From Cellulomonas edaphi (GTDB taxonomy: Bacteria > Actinomycetota > Actinomycetes > Actinomycetales > Cellulomonadaceae), in assembly GCF_030362815.1 (NCBI RefSeq), contig NZ_JAUCGR010000002.1, positions 1,107,811 to 1,171,810 of the forward strand: a stretch of 64,000 nucleotides of DNA, in the 5' to 3' direction. A program made the position numbers and the translations under genes. How positions within the stretch are numbered: the stretch's first letter is position 1; each line of letters starts with the position of its first letter. Below the pieces are notes generated by a model. It was given only the letters and a program-made list of their open reading frames with translations, was not told the DNA's origin and did no database searches. Positions 42,317 to 51,665 of this stretch are shown here, piece after piece.

Positions 42317-43125
42317 CCGCCAAGAAGCGCCTGCCGCAGGACGAGCCCAGTGCCGTGACGGCCGAGGTCGTCGACGCGCCCGCCGCGGATCAGACCGCGG
42401 CCGCGGACCTCGACGGCGAGGACACGGCGGTCCTGCCCGCGGTGGCCCCCGGGGCCGAGGCCAGCGGAGACGTGAGCGACAGCGGCGGGGTCACCGACGA
42501 CGGCGAGGCCGACGCGGGCACCCACGATGCGGCCGAGGTGGACCCCGACACCTCGACGGGCGCCATCGTGGAGCGGCCGGCCGGCAACCGCGACGACGAG
42601 ACGGCCGTGCTCCCGACCAGCGCTTCGGAGGAGACGGCCGTGCTCCCCACCAGCGCCGCCGACGAGACGGCCGTGCTTCCGCGCGACGTCACCGACGAGA
42701 CGGCCGTCCTTGCCGCGAACGACACGGCCCGTCAGCCGGTCACGCCGGCCCCCGCGGTGTCCGGAGTGTCCGGAGGGGCGGGTGTGCCGTTGGAGAAGCC
42801 CGCACGGACGGTCCCGGCGCCGGCACAGCCCAGCGAGCCCGCCCCCACGTCCGCGCCGACGGCCGCACCCACGTCGGCGCCCGCCACGACTCGCACCGCG
42901 ACGGTCGAGCCCCCCGAGCCCACCGAGCCCCCCGAGCGCCGGCGCCTACGGGTCAGCACCGTGGTGTGGGGACTCATGCTCGTCGCCGCCGGCATCTGGA
43001 TCCTTGCGTGGGCCGCGGGAGCGCGGATCGACGCGCAGCTGACGCTCATCGTGCTGCTCGCGGCTGGAGGGGTCGCGTTGCTGGTGGGGTCGATCGTGTC
43101 GGGCGCGAGGAACGCCCGACGCTGA
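42313..43125 (+). CDS. membrane protein with tandem Glu-Thr-Ala-Val-Leu-Pro repeats
   Basis: This 270-residue protein is translationally coupled to the PspC gene (ATGA). Residues about 37-142 are acidic and hold five repeats of (D/E)(E/D)TAVL(P/A), mostly spaced 13 residues apart. A Pro/Ala/Thr-rich region follows, then two C-terminal helices (STVVWGLMLVAAGIWILAW and LIVLLAAGGVALLVGS) that resemble LiaF-type membrane segments. The repeated Thr in an acidic context looks like a Ser/Thr-kinase or FHA-docking site. That is inference. Confidence 0.82.
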   Translation: MTAKKRLPQDEPSAVTAEVVDAPAADQTAAADLDGEDTAVLPAVAPGAEASGDVSDSGGVTDDGEADAGTHDAAEVDPDTSTGAIVERPAGNRDDETAVLPTSASEETAVLPTSAADETAVLPRDVTDETAVLAANDTARQPVTPAPAVSGVSGGAGVPLEKPARTVPAPAQPSEPAPTSAPTAAPTSAPATTRTATVEPPEPTEPPERRRLRVSTVVWGLMLVAAGIWILAWAAGARIDAQLTLIVLLAAGGVALLVGSIVSGARNARR

Positions 43126-43134
43126 CCCCGCATG

Positions 43135-43172
43135 ACGACGGCGGTCGCCCCCTCGGGAGCGGCCGCCGTCGT
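43135..43172. terminator. bidirectional terminator between convergent membrane genes
   Basis: ACGACGGCGG (43135-43144) pairs perfectly with CCGCCGTCGT (43163-43172). It lies between the stops at 43125 and 43196. Confidence 0.65.
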
Positions 43173-43195
43173 GGTCGTGCGCGCTGGTGCCTGGA

Positions 43196-43912
43196 TCAGA
43201 TCGAGCGCGACGGCGGCTCGCCGGTCGTCGTCTCGCCTGTGGTGCTCGCCGGCGGCGCGGCCGGAGCCGAGGTCGCAGGCGGGGCCGAGGCCGCGGGCGG
43301 TGCCGCGGCAGCAGAGCGCGCCGGGGCGGGTGCTCCCGCGGCAGTCGGAGCGGCGGGTGCCGCAGCGTGCGCCGGTGCCGCGGCGGGCGCTGCCGGAGCG
43401 GCGGCTGCTGCAGGCGCGGCCGCAGCCGCCGGAGCGGTCTGCTGGTAGGGGTGGGCGGACTCGGCCGTCACGGCGTCACCCGACGCCAGGTGCGCGCCGA
43501 CCTTGCGCAGCGCGAACCCGATGAGCAGCAGCGAGACGCCGATGCCCACGACGAGCAGCGCCACGCCGAAGGCCACGACGGACGTGAAGAGCGAGGCACG
43601 CAGGAACGAGGCCGTCATGACGGTGTCCCGCTTGGGGTCGTCCTGCGGAAGCTCCGCGTACGTCTTGCCGCCCGAGGCCTCCAGCGCGTGCTTGTTGATG
43701 ACGTCCGCCTGGACCCACGCCTCCCACGGGGTGTCGACCAGCTGCCCCTGGAAGTTGCTGGCGTCGTCGGAGACCGTGATCTTCTCCGCGGCGAGGTTGG
43801 TGGTCACGGCACCCCACGTGACGGCACCGGCCACCACGAAGATGATGCCCAGGATGATCGTCACCAGGCCGATGCCCTTGACGCCTCCGGACTTGCCCGA
43901 GTTCGTAGCCAT
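43196..43912 (-). CDS. two-helix membrane protein with Ala/Pro-rich tail (often misnamed LigA)
   Basis: This 238-residue protein begins with a helix (GLVTIILGIIFVVAGAVTWGAV). An extracytoplasmic domain follows (EKITVSDDASNFQGQLV and AWVQADVINKHALEASGGKT, then DPKRDTVMTASFLRASLFTSVV), a second helix (VALLVVGIGVSLLLIGFAL), and a 90-residue Ala/Pro-rich cytoplasmic tail. Relatives in databases are frequently labelled aromatic ring-opening dioxygenase LigA, but nothing catalytic is visible. ATG at 43912 with GAGGG upstream. The 175-bp gap to the DUF3817 gene holds only a short CCACA-A-TGTGG repeat (44033-44043). Confidence 0.83.
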   Translation of the reverse strand: MATNSGKSGGVKGIGLVTIILGIIFVVAGAVTWGAVTTNLAAEKITVSDDASNFQGQLVDTPWEAWVQADVINKHALEASGGKTYAELPQDDPKRDTVMTASFLRASLFTSVVAFGVALLVVGIGVSLLLIGFALRKVGAHLASGDAVTAESAHPYQQTAPAAAAAPAAAAAPAAPAAAPAHAAAPAAPTAAGAPAPARSAAAAPPAASAPPATSAPAAPPASTTGETTTGEPPSRSI

Positions 43913-44068
43913 TCCCCGGTCCCTCCCCTACCCCCGAAGTTCGAGCCCCGAGAAACGGGCCCGGCGGGGCCCCGGCGGCCCCAGACGATGCGTTCCTGCA
44001 GGTCGACCATATCGAGCCTGGTAGGCGACGCACCACAATGTGGGGCAAAAGGGATCGGGCGAGTCGCC

Positions 44069-44096
44069 CGAGGTCAGCGCTTCGAGGTCAGCGCTC
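44069..44096 (-). repeat. 14-bp tandem duplication at the DUF3817 stop
   Basis: Two adjacent 14-bp units (44069-44082 and 44083-44096) differ at one base. The second contains the natural stop, and the first offers a second stop in another frame context. It resembles a small version of the pcrA 3' duplication. Confidence 0.7.
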
Positions 44097-44501
44097 CGAG
44101 GCCTCGATCCGGGCGAGCCCCTGGGCGTGGGCCTTGCGCTCGAGGACGAAGGACATGACCGGGACGACGCCGGCCGCGGCGAGCGTCGCCAGGCGGCCGA
44201 GCCGCCAGCGCATCGTCGACCACAGGTTGACGACCGTGACGAGGTAGACGACGTAGATCCACCCGTGCGCGAACGCGACCCAGTTGCCGATCACCGGGTT
44301 GGCGTTGCCCGCCGCGTCGTACCCGTTGGCGTGGAACCCGTACTTGAGCACGAGCTCGAGGCACAGGAGCAGCAGCATGGTGCCCGTGATCCACGCCATC
44401 ACGCGGTAGCGCAGCAGGGCGCCGCGCGCCTTGCGTGCCCACTCGGCGTCGGCGGGGCGCGCCGAGGGCTGCTCGGGCACGGTGGTCGGGGTCTCGCTCA
44501 C
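44088..44501 (-). CDS. DUF3817 family membrane protein
   Basis: This 137-residue protein has three helices with the family motifs ALLRYRVMAWITGTMLLLLC, the loop VIGNWVAFAHGWIYVVYLV and the helix RLATLAAAGVVPVMSFVLE. DUF3817 genes commonly sit beside guaA in actinobacteria, as here. Function unknown. The GTG at 44501 has GAGAGGAA 8 nt upstream. The longer frame upstream is not conserved. Confidence 0.88.
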   Translation of the reverse strand: MSETPTTVPEQPSARPADAEWARKARGALLRYRVMAWITGTMLLLLCLELVLKYGFHANGYDAAGNANPVIGNWVAFAHGWIYVVYLVTVVNLWSTMRWRLGRLATLAAAGVVPVMSFVLERKAHAQGLARIEASER

Positions 44502-44576
44502 AGGGGTGCTTCCTCTCGTCGACTGCACGATGGGGCGCCCGCGCGCGGGCGCGGGCTGCACGTCATCGACGTGACG

Positions 44577-46148
44577 TCACTCCCACTCGATGGTGCCCGG
44601 CGGCTTGCTCGTCACGTCGAGCACGACGCGGTTCACCTCGGGCACCTCGTTGGTGATGCGCGTGGAGATCACGGAGAGCACGTCGTACGGCAGACGCGTC
44701 CAGTCCGCCGTCATCGCGTCCTCGGAGGAGACCGGGCGCAGCACGATCGGGTGGCCGTAGGTGCGGCCGTCGCCCTGCACGCCCACCGAGCGCACGTCGG
44801 CCAGCAGCACCACGGGGCACTGCCAGATGTCGCGGTCCAGGCCCGCCTTGCTGAGCTCCTCGCGTGCGATGACGTCCGCGGCACGCAGCACGTCGAGGCG
44901 CTCGGCCGTGACCTCGCCGATGATGCGGATGCCCAGCCCGGGCCCGGGGAAGGGCTGACGCCAGACGATGCCCTCGGGCACCCCCAGCTCCAGACCGACC
45001 GCGCGCACCTCGTCCTTGAACAGCGTCCGCAGCGGCTCGACGAGCTCGAACTGCAGGTCGTCGGGCAGGCCACCCACGTTGTGGTGCGACTTGATGTTGG
45101 CCGCACCCTCTCCGCCACCCGACTCCACGACGTCCGGGTACAGCGTGCCCTGCACGAGGAACTTCACGTCCTCGTCGCTCCCCGCCACGATCTCCCGGGC
45201 CGCGTCCTCGAACACGCGGATGAACTCGCGCCCGATGATCTTGCGCTTGGTCTCGGGGTCGGTGTGTCCCGCGAGCGCCCGCAGGAACCTGTCGCGCGCG
45301 TCGACGACGACGAGGTTGACGCCCGTCGAGGCCACGAAGTCCTTCTCCACCTGCTCGGCCTCGCCGGAGCGCAGCAGGCCGTGGTCGACGAAGACGCAGG
45401 TCAGCTGGTCGCCGACGGCCTTCTGCACGAGCGCGGCGGCGACGGAGGAGTCCACGCCGCCCGACAGCCCGCAGATGACGCGCGCGGAGCCCACCTGGGC
45501 CCGGATGCGCTCGACCTGCTCGGCGACGACGTTGCCCGCGTTCCAGTCGGGCGCCAGGCCCGCGCCCTCGTACAGGAAGTTCTCGAGCGCCTTCTGCCCC
45601 AGCGGCGAGTGCTTGACCTCGGGGTGCCACTGCACGCCGAACAGTCGACGCGCGCGGTCCTCGAACGCGGCGACCGGCGAGCCCGACGACGTGGCGAGCA
45701 CCTCGAAGCCCTCGGGTGCGGCATGCACGGCGTCGCCGTGGCTCATCCACACCGTCTGCTGCTCGGGGCTCCCTGACAGGACGGTGCCGGCACTCGTGAC
45801 CTCGACGGCCGTGCCGCCGTACTCACGCTGGCCGGTCTGCGCGACCGTGCCGCCCAGCGCGGCGGCCATCGCCTGGAACCCGTAGCAGATGCCGAGGACC
45901 GGCACGCCGGCCTCGAAGAGCGCCGGGTCGACGAACGGGGCGCCGGTGGCGTAGACCGACGACGGTCCGCCGGACAGGATGATCGCCGCGGGGTCCTTGG
46001 CCAGCAGGTCGGCCACCGATGCGGTGTGCGGCACGATCTCGGAGTACACGTTGGCCTCGCGCACGCGGCGCGCGATGAGCTGGGCGTACTGGGCGCCGAA
46101 GTCGACGACGAGCACCGGGCGGTGCGCGGGAGGGGGCGTCTGCGTCAC
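44577..46148 (-). CDS. guaA: GMP synthase (glutamine-hydrolysing)
   Basis: GuaA aminates XMP to GMP using glutamine and ATP. The class-I glutaminase domain has the nucleophile C88 ([10 protein letters not shown]) and the downstream [11 protein letters not shown] with His/Glu. The PPi-loop SGGVDSS marks the ATP-pyrophosphatase domain, and [15 protein letters not shown] and the C-terminal PPGTIEWE are standard GMP synthase dimer motifs. Length 523 fits. The GTG at 46148 lies 6 nt past a TACCCT -10 box, so it is probably leaderless; GTG 46154 is an alternative. Confidence 0.97.
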   Translation of the reverse strand: MTQTPPPAHRPVLVVDFGAQYAQLIARRVREANVYSEIVPHTASVADLLAKDPAAIILSGGPSSVYATGAPFVDPALFEAGVPVLGICYGFQAMAAALGGTVAQTGQREYGGTAVEVTSAGTVLSGSPEQQTVWMSHGDAVHAAPEGFEVLATSSGSPVAAFEDRARRLFGVQWHPEVKHSPLGQKALENFLYEGAGLAPDWNAGNVVAEQVERIRAQVGSARVICGLSGGVDSSVAAALVQKAVGDQLTCVFVDHGLLRSGEAEQVEKDFVASTGVNLVVVDARDRFLRALAGHTDPETKRKIIGREFIRVFEDAAREIVAGSDEDVKFLVQGTLYPDVVESGGGEGAANIKSHHNVGGLPDDLQFELVEPLRTLFKDEVRAVGLELGVPEGIVWRQPFPGPGLGIRIIGEVTAERLDVLRAADVIAREELSKAGLDRDIWQCPVVLLADVRSVGVQGDGRTYGHPIVLRPVSSEDAMTADWTRLPYDVLSVISTRITNEVPEVNRVVLDVTSKPPGTIEWE

Positions 46149-46154
46149 CCCCAC

Positions 46155-46160
46155 AGGGTA
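46155..46160 (-). promoter_or_regulatory. -10 box of guaA, leaderless
   Basis: TACCCT on the minus strand ends 6 nt before the GTG at 46148. No SD sequence is seen. Confidence 0.5.
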
Positions 46161-46294
46161 GTCGGCCCCGGGCGCGCCCTCACCGGTTGTCCAGCAGCGC
46201 CCGTCGCTCGGGGGACGCCGCACCTCCACGCGGCAGAGCACCGGTCGCGCGCGGACCAGCGGAAAAGGATGAGCGACGTGTCGGTGGCGGCACG

Positions 46295-46300
46295 TAGCGT
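46295..46300 (+). promoter_or_regulatory. -10 box of the ABC exporter operon, leaderless
   Basis: TAGCGT ends 8 nt before the GTG at 46309. This supports the GTG over the TTG at 46300, which would lie inside the -10. Confidence 0.45.
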
Positions 46301-46308
46301 TGACGCCC

Positions 46309-48171
46309 GTGCGATCCCTTCCCCTCGACGACCCGGGCACCCCGCCGCTGTCCGGCCCCATCGCGTACCTGTGGTGGCTGGCCCGCAAGCAGTGGGGCAT
46401 CCTCGTCGTCGCCGTGCTGCTGGGGACCGTGCTCTTCGCGTGCCAGGCGGCGCTGCCCTACCTGACCGGTCACGCCATCGACTCGGGCCTCGCGCACGGC
46501 TTCGGGCCCGACCTGTGGCGCGCTGCCGGTCTCCTGGGCCTGTTCGGCTGCATCAGCGCGACCGCGAGCGCGTTCGGGCACCGCTACGACGTCGCGAACT
46601 GGCTGCGCGCGTCGTTCACGTCCTCGCAGCTGGTCGGCGGGACCGTGTCGCGCTCCGGCGCGGCGATCACCGCCGAGCTGCCGACCGGCGAGGTCGTCTC
46701 CGCCGTCGCCAACGACGCGCTGCGGGTCGGCGAGCTCTACGCCGTGCTCGCGCGCTTCGTCGGCAGCGTCGTCGCCTACGCGATCGTCGCCGTGCTGATG
46801 CTGCGGGTCTCGGTGCCCCTCGGGCTGGTGGTCGTGCTCGGGCTCCCGGCGGTCGCGATCAGCCTCGGCGCGATCGTGCGACCGCTGCAGCGCCGCCAGG
46901 TGGCGCAGCGCGAGGCGTCGGGGCGGCTGACCACGCTCGGCTCCGACACGGTCTCCGGCCTGCGCATCCTGCGCGGGATCGGCGGCGAGGCCGTCTTCAA
47001 CGCGCGCTACCGCGCGCAGTCGCAGCTGGTGCGGACGCGCGGCGTCGAGGTGGCCGGCACGCAGTCCTGGCTCGACGCGCTCCAGGTGCTGCTGCCCGGC
47101 TCGTTCGTCGTCGTGCTCGTGTGGCTCGGCGCGCACATGGCGGTCGACGGGACCATCACGCCCGGTCAGCTCGTGGCGACGTACGGGTACGCCGCGTTCC
47201 TCGGCTGGCCCGTGCAGAACGCCACGATGATGGTGCAGTCCGCCACGCGCGCCCACGTCGGCGCCGGCAAGGTGGTGGGCGTCCTGCGCGTCGTCCCGTC
47301 CACGGGTGCCACGCCGGGCACGGTCGAGATGCCGGCGCCCGGTGTCGTCCTGGTCGACGAGACGAGCGGCGTGCGGTTGGAGCCGGGCCGGCTGGTCGCG
47401 CTGGTCTCGGGCGACCCCGACGAGTCCGCCGCGATCGCCACCCGCCTCGGGCGGTTCGACGACGAGGCGGAGGCCGCCACGCCCGTGACGCTGGGCGGCG
47501 TCCGCCTGGCCGACCTCGACAAGCACGCCGTGCGCGAGCGCGTGGTGGTCGCCGAGGCCACGCCGCACCTGTTCTCCGGGACCCTGGCCGCCGAGCTCGA
47601 CGTGCACGGCGTGGGTGACGAGGAGCGGCTGCTGCGGGCGATCGCCCTCGCGGACGCGCACGACGTCGTGGACTCCACGCCGGACGGCCTGCTCGGCGAG
47701 CTGCCCGAGAAGGGACGCTCGCTGTCCGGCGGTCAGCGCCAGCGCGTCGCCCTGGCCCGCGCGCTCCTGCTCGACCCGGAGATCCTCGTGCTCGTCGAGC
47801 CGACGTCCGCCGTGGACGCGCACACCGAGGCGCGCATCGCGGCCCGGCTCGTCGAGGCGCGCGGCCGCCGCACCACGCTCGTGGTGACCGCGTCCCCGCT
47901 CGTGCTCGACCACGTCGACGAGGTGCAGTTCGTCCGCGACGGTCGCGTCGTGGCGCGCGGCACCCACGCCGAGCTGCTGGCGTCCACCGAACCGTGGGCA
48001 CCGGGCTACCACCGGGTGGTCGGGCGGAGCATGGAGGAGGACACGCCCGCGAGCGGTGTCGCGATGGTCGTCGAGGCCGACGACGACCCGCTGAGCGACG
48101 AGGCGTTCGACGCCCTGCTGGCAGACCGGCTGGACGACCGCACCGCAGACACGACAGGAGGCCGGGCATGA
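46309..48171 (+). CDS. ABC exporter half-transporter, degenerate ATP site (subunit A)
   Basis: This 620-residue TMD-NBD protein is the first half of a heterodimeric exporter. Six helices (residues about 25-310) precede the NBD. The NBD is unusual. The Walker A position reads SGDPDESA (about 367-374) with no GKS/T, Walker B reads LVLVEPTS without the Asp, and the H-loop reads TASPLVL without His. By contrast the signature LSGGQRQR (472-479) is perfect. It can therefore supply the signature to the partner's ATP site but hardly bind ATP productively itself. The stop overlaps the next ATG. Confidence 0.92.
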   Translation: MRSLPLDDPGTPPLSGPIAYLWWLARKQWGILVVAVLLGTVLFACQAALPYLTGHAIDSGLAHGFGPDLWRAAGLLGLFGCISATASAFGHRYDVANWLRASFTSSQLVGGTVSRSGAAITAELPTGEVVSAVANDALRVGELYAVLARFVGSVVAYAIVAVLMLRVSVPLGLVVVLGLPAVAISLGAIVRPLQRRQVAQREASGRLTTLGSDTVSGLRILRGIGGEAVFNARYRAQSQLVRTRGVEVAGTQSWLDALQVLLPGSFVVVLVWLGAHMAVDGTITPGQLVATYGYAAFLGWPVQNATMMVQSATRAHVGAGKVVGVLRVVPSTGATPGTVEMPAPGVVLVDETSGVRLEPGRLVALVSGDPDESAAIATRLGRFDDEAEAATPVTLGGVRLADLDKHAVRERVVVAEATPHLFSGTLAAELDVHGVGDEERLLRAIALADAHDVVDSTPDGLLGELPEKGRSLSGGQRQRVALARALLLDPEILVLVEPTSAVDAHTEARIAARLVEARGRRTTLVVTASPLVLDHVDEVQFVRDGRVVARGTHAELLASTEPWAPGYHRVVGRSMEEDTPASGVAMVVEADDDPLSDEAFDALLADRLDDRTADTTGGRA

Positions 48172-49901
48172 AGCTCCCCATCGCCGACCCGACCCAGGTG
48201 CGTGCCTACGCCGCGCACCTGTTCCGCCTGCACCGTGCGCCGCTGACGAAGATCGCGGCCCTGCACACCCTCGCGGCGATCGCGGGCCTCACGGGTCCGT
48301 GGCTCATGGGCCGCCTCGTGGACGCCGTCGCCGACGGGACCACCTCCGGCTACGTCGACGCGCTCATCGCCATCGGCGCGGCCGCGGTGCTCGCCCAGAC
48401 CGTGCTCATCCGCTTCGCGCAGCGCTCGTCGATGGTGTTCGGCGAGATGGTCTTCGCCCAGCTGCGCGAGGAGTTCATCGAGACCGTCACCTCGTTGCCG
48501 TTGTCGACGGTCGAGCGCGCGGGAACCGGCGACCTTGTAGCTCGCACCACCAACGACGTCAACCGCCTCCAGCACGCCGTCCGGTTCGGTGTGCCGCGGG
48601 TCATCGTCGCGGTCGTGACCATCACGCTCACGATCGTCGCGAGCCTCGTGCTGTCCCCACTCGTCGCCGTCGCGATGTTCGTCGGGGTGCCCTCGATGAT
48701 GGTCGTCGTCCGGTGGTACCTGCGGCGGGCGACGCCGGCGTACCAGCGCGAGTCCGCCGCGTACGCTGCCCTCAACGGCACCATCACGGAGTCGGTCGAG
48801 GGTGCCCGCACGGTCGACGCGCTGCGCCTGGGCCGCCGCCGCATGGACCGCGTCGACGCGGACCTGCGCGAGGCCTTCGAGGCGGAGAAGTACACCCTCA
48901 ACCTGCGCACGGTGCTCTTCCCAGGCATCGACCTGACATTCGTGCTCGCCCCGGTCGCCGTCCTGCTGTGGGGCGGGTGGCTGGCGTCGAACCAGCACGT
49001 CAGCCTCGGCGTCGTGACGACGATCGTGCTCTACACCTACCAGGTGACCGGCCCGGTGTGGGAGCTCATCTTCTGGGTCGACGAGATCCAGGTGGCCGCC
49101 ACGTCGCTCGCCCGCATCGTGGGTGTGCAGCTCGTCGACACCGACCGCGTCGAGCGTCCCGGGACCCCGACCGACGAGGACATCGCCGCGCGCTCCCTGC
49201 GCTACGCGTACCGCGAGGGGCATGACGTGCTGCATGGCATCGACCTCGACCTCGCGGCCGGGGAGCGGCTCGCGGTCGTCGGCCCCTCGGGCGCCGGCAA
49301 GTCCACGCTCGGGCGCATGCTCGCCGGTATCCACCCGCCCTCGGGCGGCACGGTGAGCGTGGGCGGTGTGCCCTTGATCGACCTTCCGCTCGAGGAGCTG
49401 CGGGGGCACGTCGCGCTGGTGACGCAGGAGCATCACGTCTTCGTGGGCACCGTCGCCGAGAACCTGCGCCTGGCCGACGCCGAGGCCGACGACGAGGCCC
49501 TGCGGCGCGCGCTCGAGGCCGTGGACGCCTGGGCCTGGGTGGCCGCGCTGCCCGACGGCCTCGGCACCGAGGTCGGCTCGGGCGGCGCGCCACTGACGCC
49601 CGCCCAGGCTCAGCAGATCGCCCTGGCGCGTCTCGTGCTGCTCGACCCGCACACGCTCGTCCTGGACGAGGCGACCTCGCTGCTCGACCCCCGTGCGGCG
49701 AGGCACCTCGAGCGCTCGCTCAACGGCGTGCTCGCGGGACGCACCGTGGTCGCGATCGCGCACCGGCTGCACACTGCGCACGACGCCGACCGCGTCGCCG
49801 TCGTCGACGGTGGTCGCATCACGGAGATCGGCTCGCACGACGAGCTGGTGGCCGCGGGCGGGGACTACGCCGCGCTGTGGCACTCCTGGCAGCACGAGTA
49901 G
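48168..49901 (+). CDS. ABC exporter half-transporter, canonical ATP site (subunit B)
   Basis: This 577-residue TMD-NBD protein pairs with the upstream gene (ATGA overlap). Its Walker A is GPSGAGKS with K378, Walker B is VLVLDEATS with D500/E501, and the H-loop is AIAHRLH with H532. All three are intact. Its signature motif is degraded to LTPAQ (476-480). In the heterodimer the site made from these residues and the partner's LSGGQ is complete, and the reverse site is doubly dead. The substrate (drug, lipid or peptide) is unknown. Confidence 0.93.
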   Translation: MKLPIADPTQVRAYAAHLFRLHRAPLTKIAALHTLAAIAGLTGPWLMGRLVDAVADGTTSGYVDALIAIGAAAVLAQTVLIRFAQRSSMVFGEMVFAQLREEFIETVTSLPLSTVERAGTGDLVARTTNDVNRLQHAVRFGVPRVIVAVVTITLTIVASLVLSPLVAVAMFVGVPSMMVVVRWYLRRATPAYQRESAAYAALNGTITESVEGARTVDALRLGRRRMDRVDADLREAFEAEKYTLNLRTVLFPGIDLTFVLAPVAVLLWGGWLASNQHVSLGVVTTIVLYTYQVTGPVWELIFWVDEIQVAATSLARIVGVQLVDTDRVERPGTPTDEDIAARSLRYAYREGHDVLHGIDLDLAAGERLAVVGPSGAGKSTLGRMLAGIHPPSGGTVSVGGVPLIDLPLEELRGHVALVTQEHHVFVGTVAENLRLADAEADDEALRRALEAVDAWAWVAALPDGLGTEVGSGGAPLTPAQAQQIALARLVLLDPHTLVLDEATSLLDPRAARHLERSLNGVLAGRTVVAIAHRLHTAHDADRVAVVDGGRITEIGSHDELVAAGGDYAALWHSWQHE

Positions 49902-49906
49902 CCGAC

Positions 49907-50335
49907 GTGGTCGGTCCTGTCGTCCTGCGCGGGGGCGTCGTCATCCCGGACGACGCCCTCACGTGGCGATTCTCCCGGTCGAGCGGTCCCGGCGGTCAGT
50001 CGGTCAACACCACCGACTCCCGCGCCGAGCTGTCGGTCGACCTCGACGGGATCGCGTGGGCGAGCGCCTCCCAGCGCGAGCGCGTGCTCGAGCGGCTCGC
50101 CTCGCGCCTGCGCGGCGAGATCCTCACCGTCGCCGCCTCGGAGCACCGCTCGCAGCTCCGCAACCGGGATGCGGCCCTCGCCCGCGTCACGGCACTGCTC
50201 GACGAGGCTCTCGCTCCCCCGGGGCCGCCGCGGCGCGCCGCCCGCCCCAGCCGCGGGTCTCGCGAGAGGCGCAAGGCCGAGGAGCAGCGGCGCCGGAGCA
50301 TCAAGCAGCTGCGGCAGCGCCCGTCGGAACGCTGA
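49907..50335 (+). CDS. arfB: ArfB/YaeJ-type peptidyl-tRNA hydrolase (ribosome rescue)
   Basis: This 142-residue release-factor-like protein hydrolyses peptidyl-tRNA on stalled ribosomes. The catalytic GGQ is in RSSGPGGQSVNTTDSRAEL near residue 28. The basic C-terminal tail (RGSRERRKAEEQRRRSIK) would enter the empty mRNA channel, as in ArfB. No codon-recognition domain is present, which separates it from RF1/RF2. I chose GTG 49907, 5 bp after the exporter stop; GTG 49877 would overlap that gene. Its 3' end overlaps the convergent gene's by 35 bp. Confidence 0.92.
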   Translation: MVGPVVLRGGVVIPDDALTWRFSRSSGPGGQSVNTTDSRAELSVDLDGIAWASASQRERVLERLASRLRGEILTVAASEHRSQLRNRDAALARVTALLDEALAPPGPPRRAARPSRGSRERRKAEEQRRRSIKQLRQRPSER

Positions 50336-51617
50336 CCAGGGTCGGGGCGCCCAGCCGGCGCAGGCCGCGGCGGTCGTAGAACCGGGCGGCGACGAGGCCG
50401 CCGACCACGGCCAGCACCGTCCCGAGCGCGATCATCGACCACGCGCGGGGCAGCGCACCGGTGGCCTGCGCGTTGAAGTAGAGGATGGACCGCACGCCGT
50501 CCGAGAGCTGCCGCATGGGCTCGAAGGTGGACAGGAACCGGTAGAAGGACGGCAGCGCCTCGAGCGGGACGGTGGCGCCCGACGACGGCAGCGCCAGCAC
50601 GATGAACACGAACATCGACACCAGCTGCCCGAGCCCGCCGAACACGGTGTTGATGGCGTGCACGCCCAGCGCGACGGCCGCGGACGCGCACACCGAGAAC
50701 GCGTACAGCAGCGGCAGGTGGCCGGCGTCCATGCCCAGCAGCGTGATCGTCGCGAACATCACGATCGCCGACGTCGCGAGCGCGAGCACCACGGAGATCG
50801 CGGACTTCACCAGGAAGGTCTGCGCCCGGCTGATGGGGGCCGCTGGCCGGCGGGAGTGGAACGGCCCGTACTCGGTGTCGGCGTAGCCGAGCGCACCGTC
50901 CACGGCGGTGCTGACGACCGTCGCGCCGATGAAGCCCGCGAGCACCAGCAGCAGCGTGAAGTAGAAGGCGCTGAGGCCGGCGCCGGAGTGCGTGCCGAGC
51001 GCGTGGCCGGGCTCGACGACGACCGCGACCGGGTCGGCGAGCAGCAACGTCGCCGCCGCGGGACGGGAGTCGGCCCCGGCCGACGCCTGCTCCGTGAGCT
51101 GCGCGCCGATCTTCGCGGACGCCTGGTGCGCCGCCGTCTGGGCGGCGTTCGAGGCGAACGACGAACCCAGGCTTCCGGCGGCCTGGTTGGTCAGCACCGT
51201 GATGGTGGGCCGTGCGGGATCGGCACCTGGCGCGGCGAGCGCTGCGAGCGACGACGTGAAGCCCGCCGGGATCTCGAGGGCGCCGAACACCTCGTCGTGG
51301 GCGAGCGCCGCGCGCGCCTCCTGGGCGGACATGACCTGCCAGTCCACGGCCGGGTCCTCGTTCGCGGTGATGGCCTGCACCACCTGGTCACCGGCGTTGC
51401 GGTGGGTCCCACCGACGGTCGCTCCCTCGTCCGAGCTGACCAGCGCGACGGGCAACCGCGACAGGTCCGCCTGCGGGTTGAGGATCCCGCCCATGTACAG
51501 CAGCGAGAGCAGCAGGGCGACGACGGCCACGACCGAGGTGGGTAGCGCCCAGGTGCGCGGCTGGCGCAGCACGTGGACGGCTCGGAGCGCGACGGCGTGG
51601 CGTGGCGCGTGGGACAT
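50301..51617 (-). CDS. YhgE/Pip-like ABC-2 type membrane protein
   Basis: This 438-residue protein has one N-terminal helix (LPTSVVAVVALLLSLLYMGGI), an external domain of about 160 residues (LPVALVSSDEGATV, DQVVQAI, FGALEIPAGFTSSL, and LGSSFASNAAQTAAHQASAK) and five to six C-terminal helices. That is the layout of YhgE/Pip and ABC-2 permeases. No ATPase is adjacent. It follows a TetR gene by 48 bp, so it is probably a repressor-controlled export or surface function. ATG at 51617. The last 35 bp overlap arfB tail to tail. Confidence 0.87.
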   Translation of the reverse strand: MSHAPRHAVALRAVHVLRQPRTWALPTSVVAVVALLLSLLYMGGILNPQADLSRLPVALVSSDEGATVGGTHRNAGDQVVQAITANEDPAVDWQVMSAQEARAALAHDEVFGALEIPAGFTSSLAALAAPGADPARPTITVLTNQAAGSLGSSFASNAAQTAAHQASAKIGAQLTEQASAGADSRPAAATLLLADPVAVVVEPGHALGTHSGAGLSAFYFTLLLVLAGFIGATVVSTAVDGALGYADTEYGPFHSRRPAAPISRAQTFLVKSAISVVLALATSAIVMFATITLLGMDAGHLPLLYAFSVCASAAVALGVHAINTVFGGLGQLVSMFVFIVLALPSSGATVPLEALPSFYRFLSTFEPMRQLSDGVRSILYFNAQATGALPRAWSMIALGTVLAVVGGLVAARFYDRRGLRRLGAPTLVSVPTGAAAAA

Positions 51618-51665
51618 GGATGACTCCGGTGTGAGGTTCGGTGGGGGTGGTGCTGAGGCGGACGG

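Noticed and set aside
43196..43912. Aromatic ring-opening dioxygenase LigA label for the Ala/Pro-tailed membrane protein
   Set aside because: Two helices and no metal-binding or catalytic residues are seen; the label is a known database carry-over.
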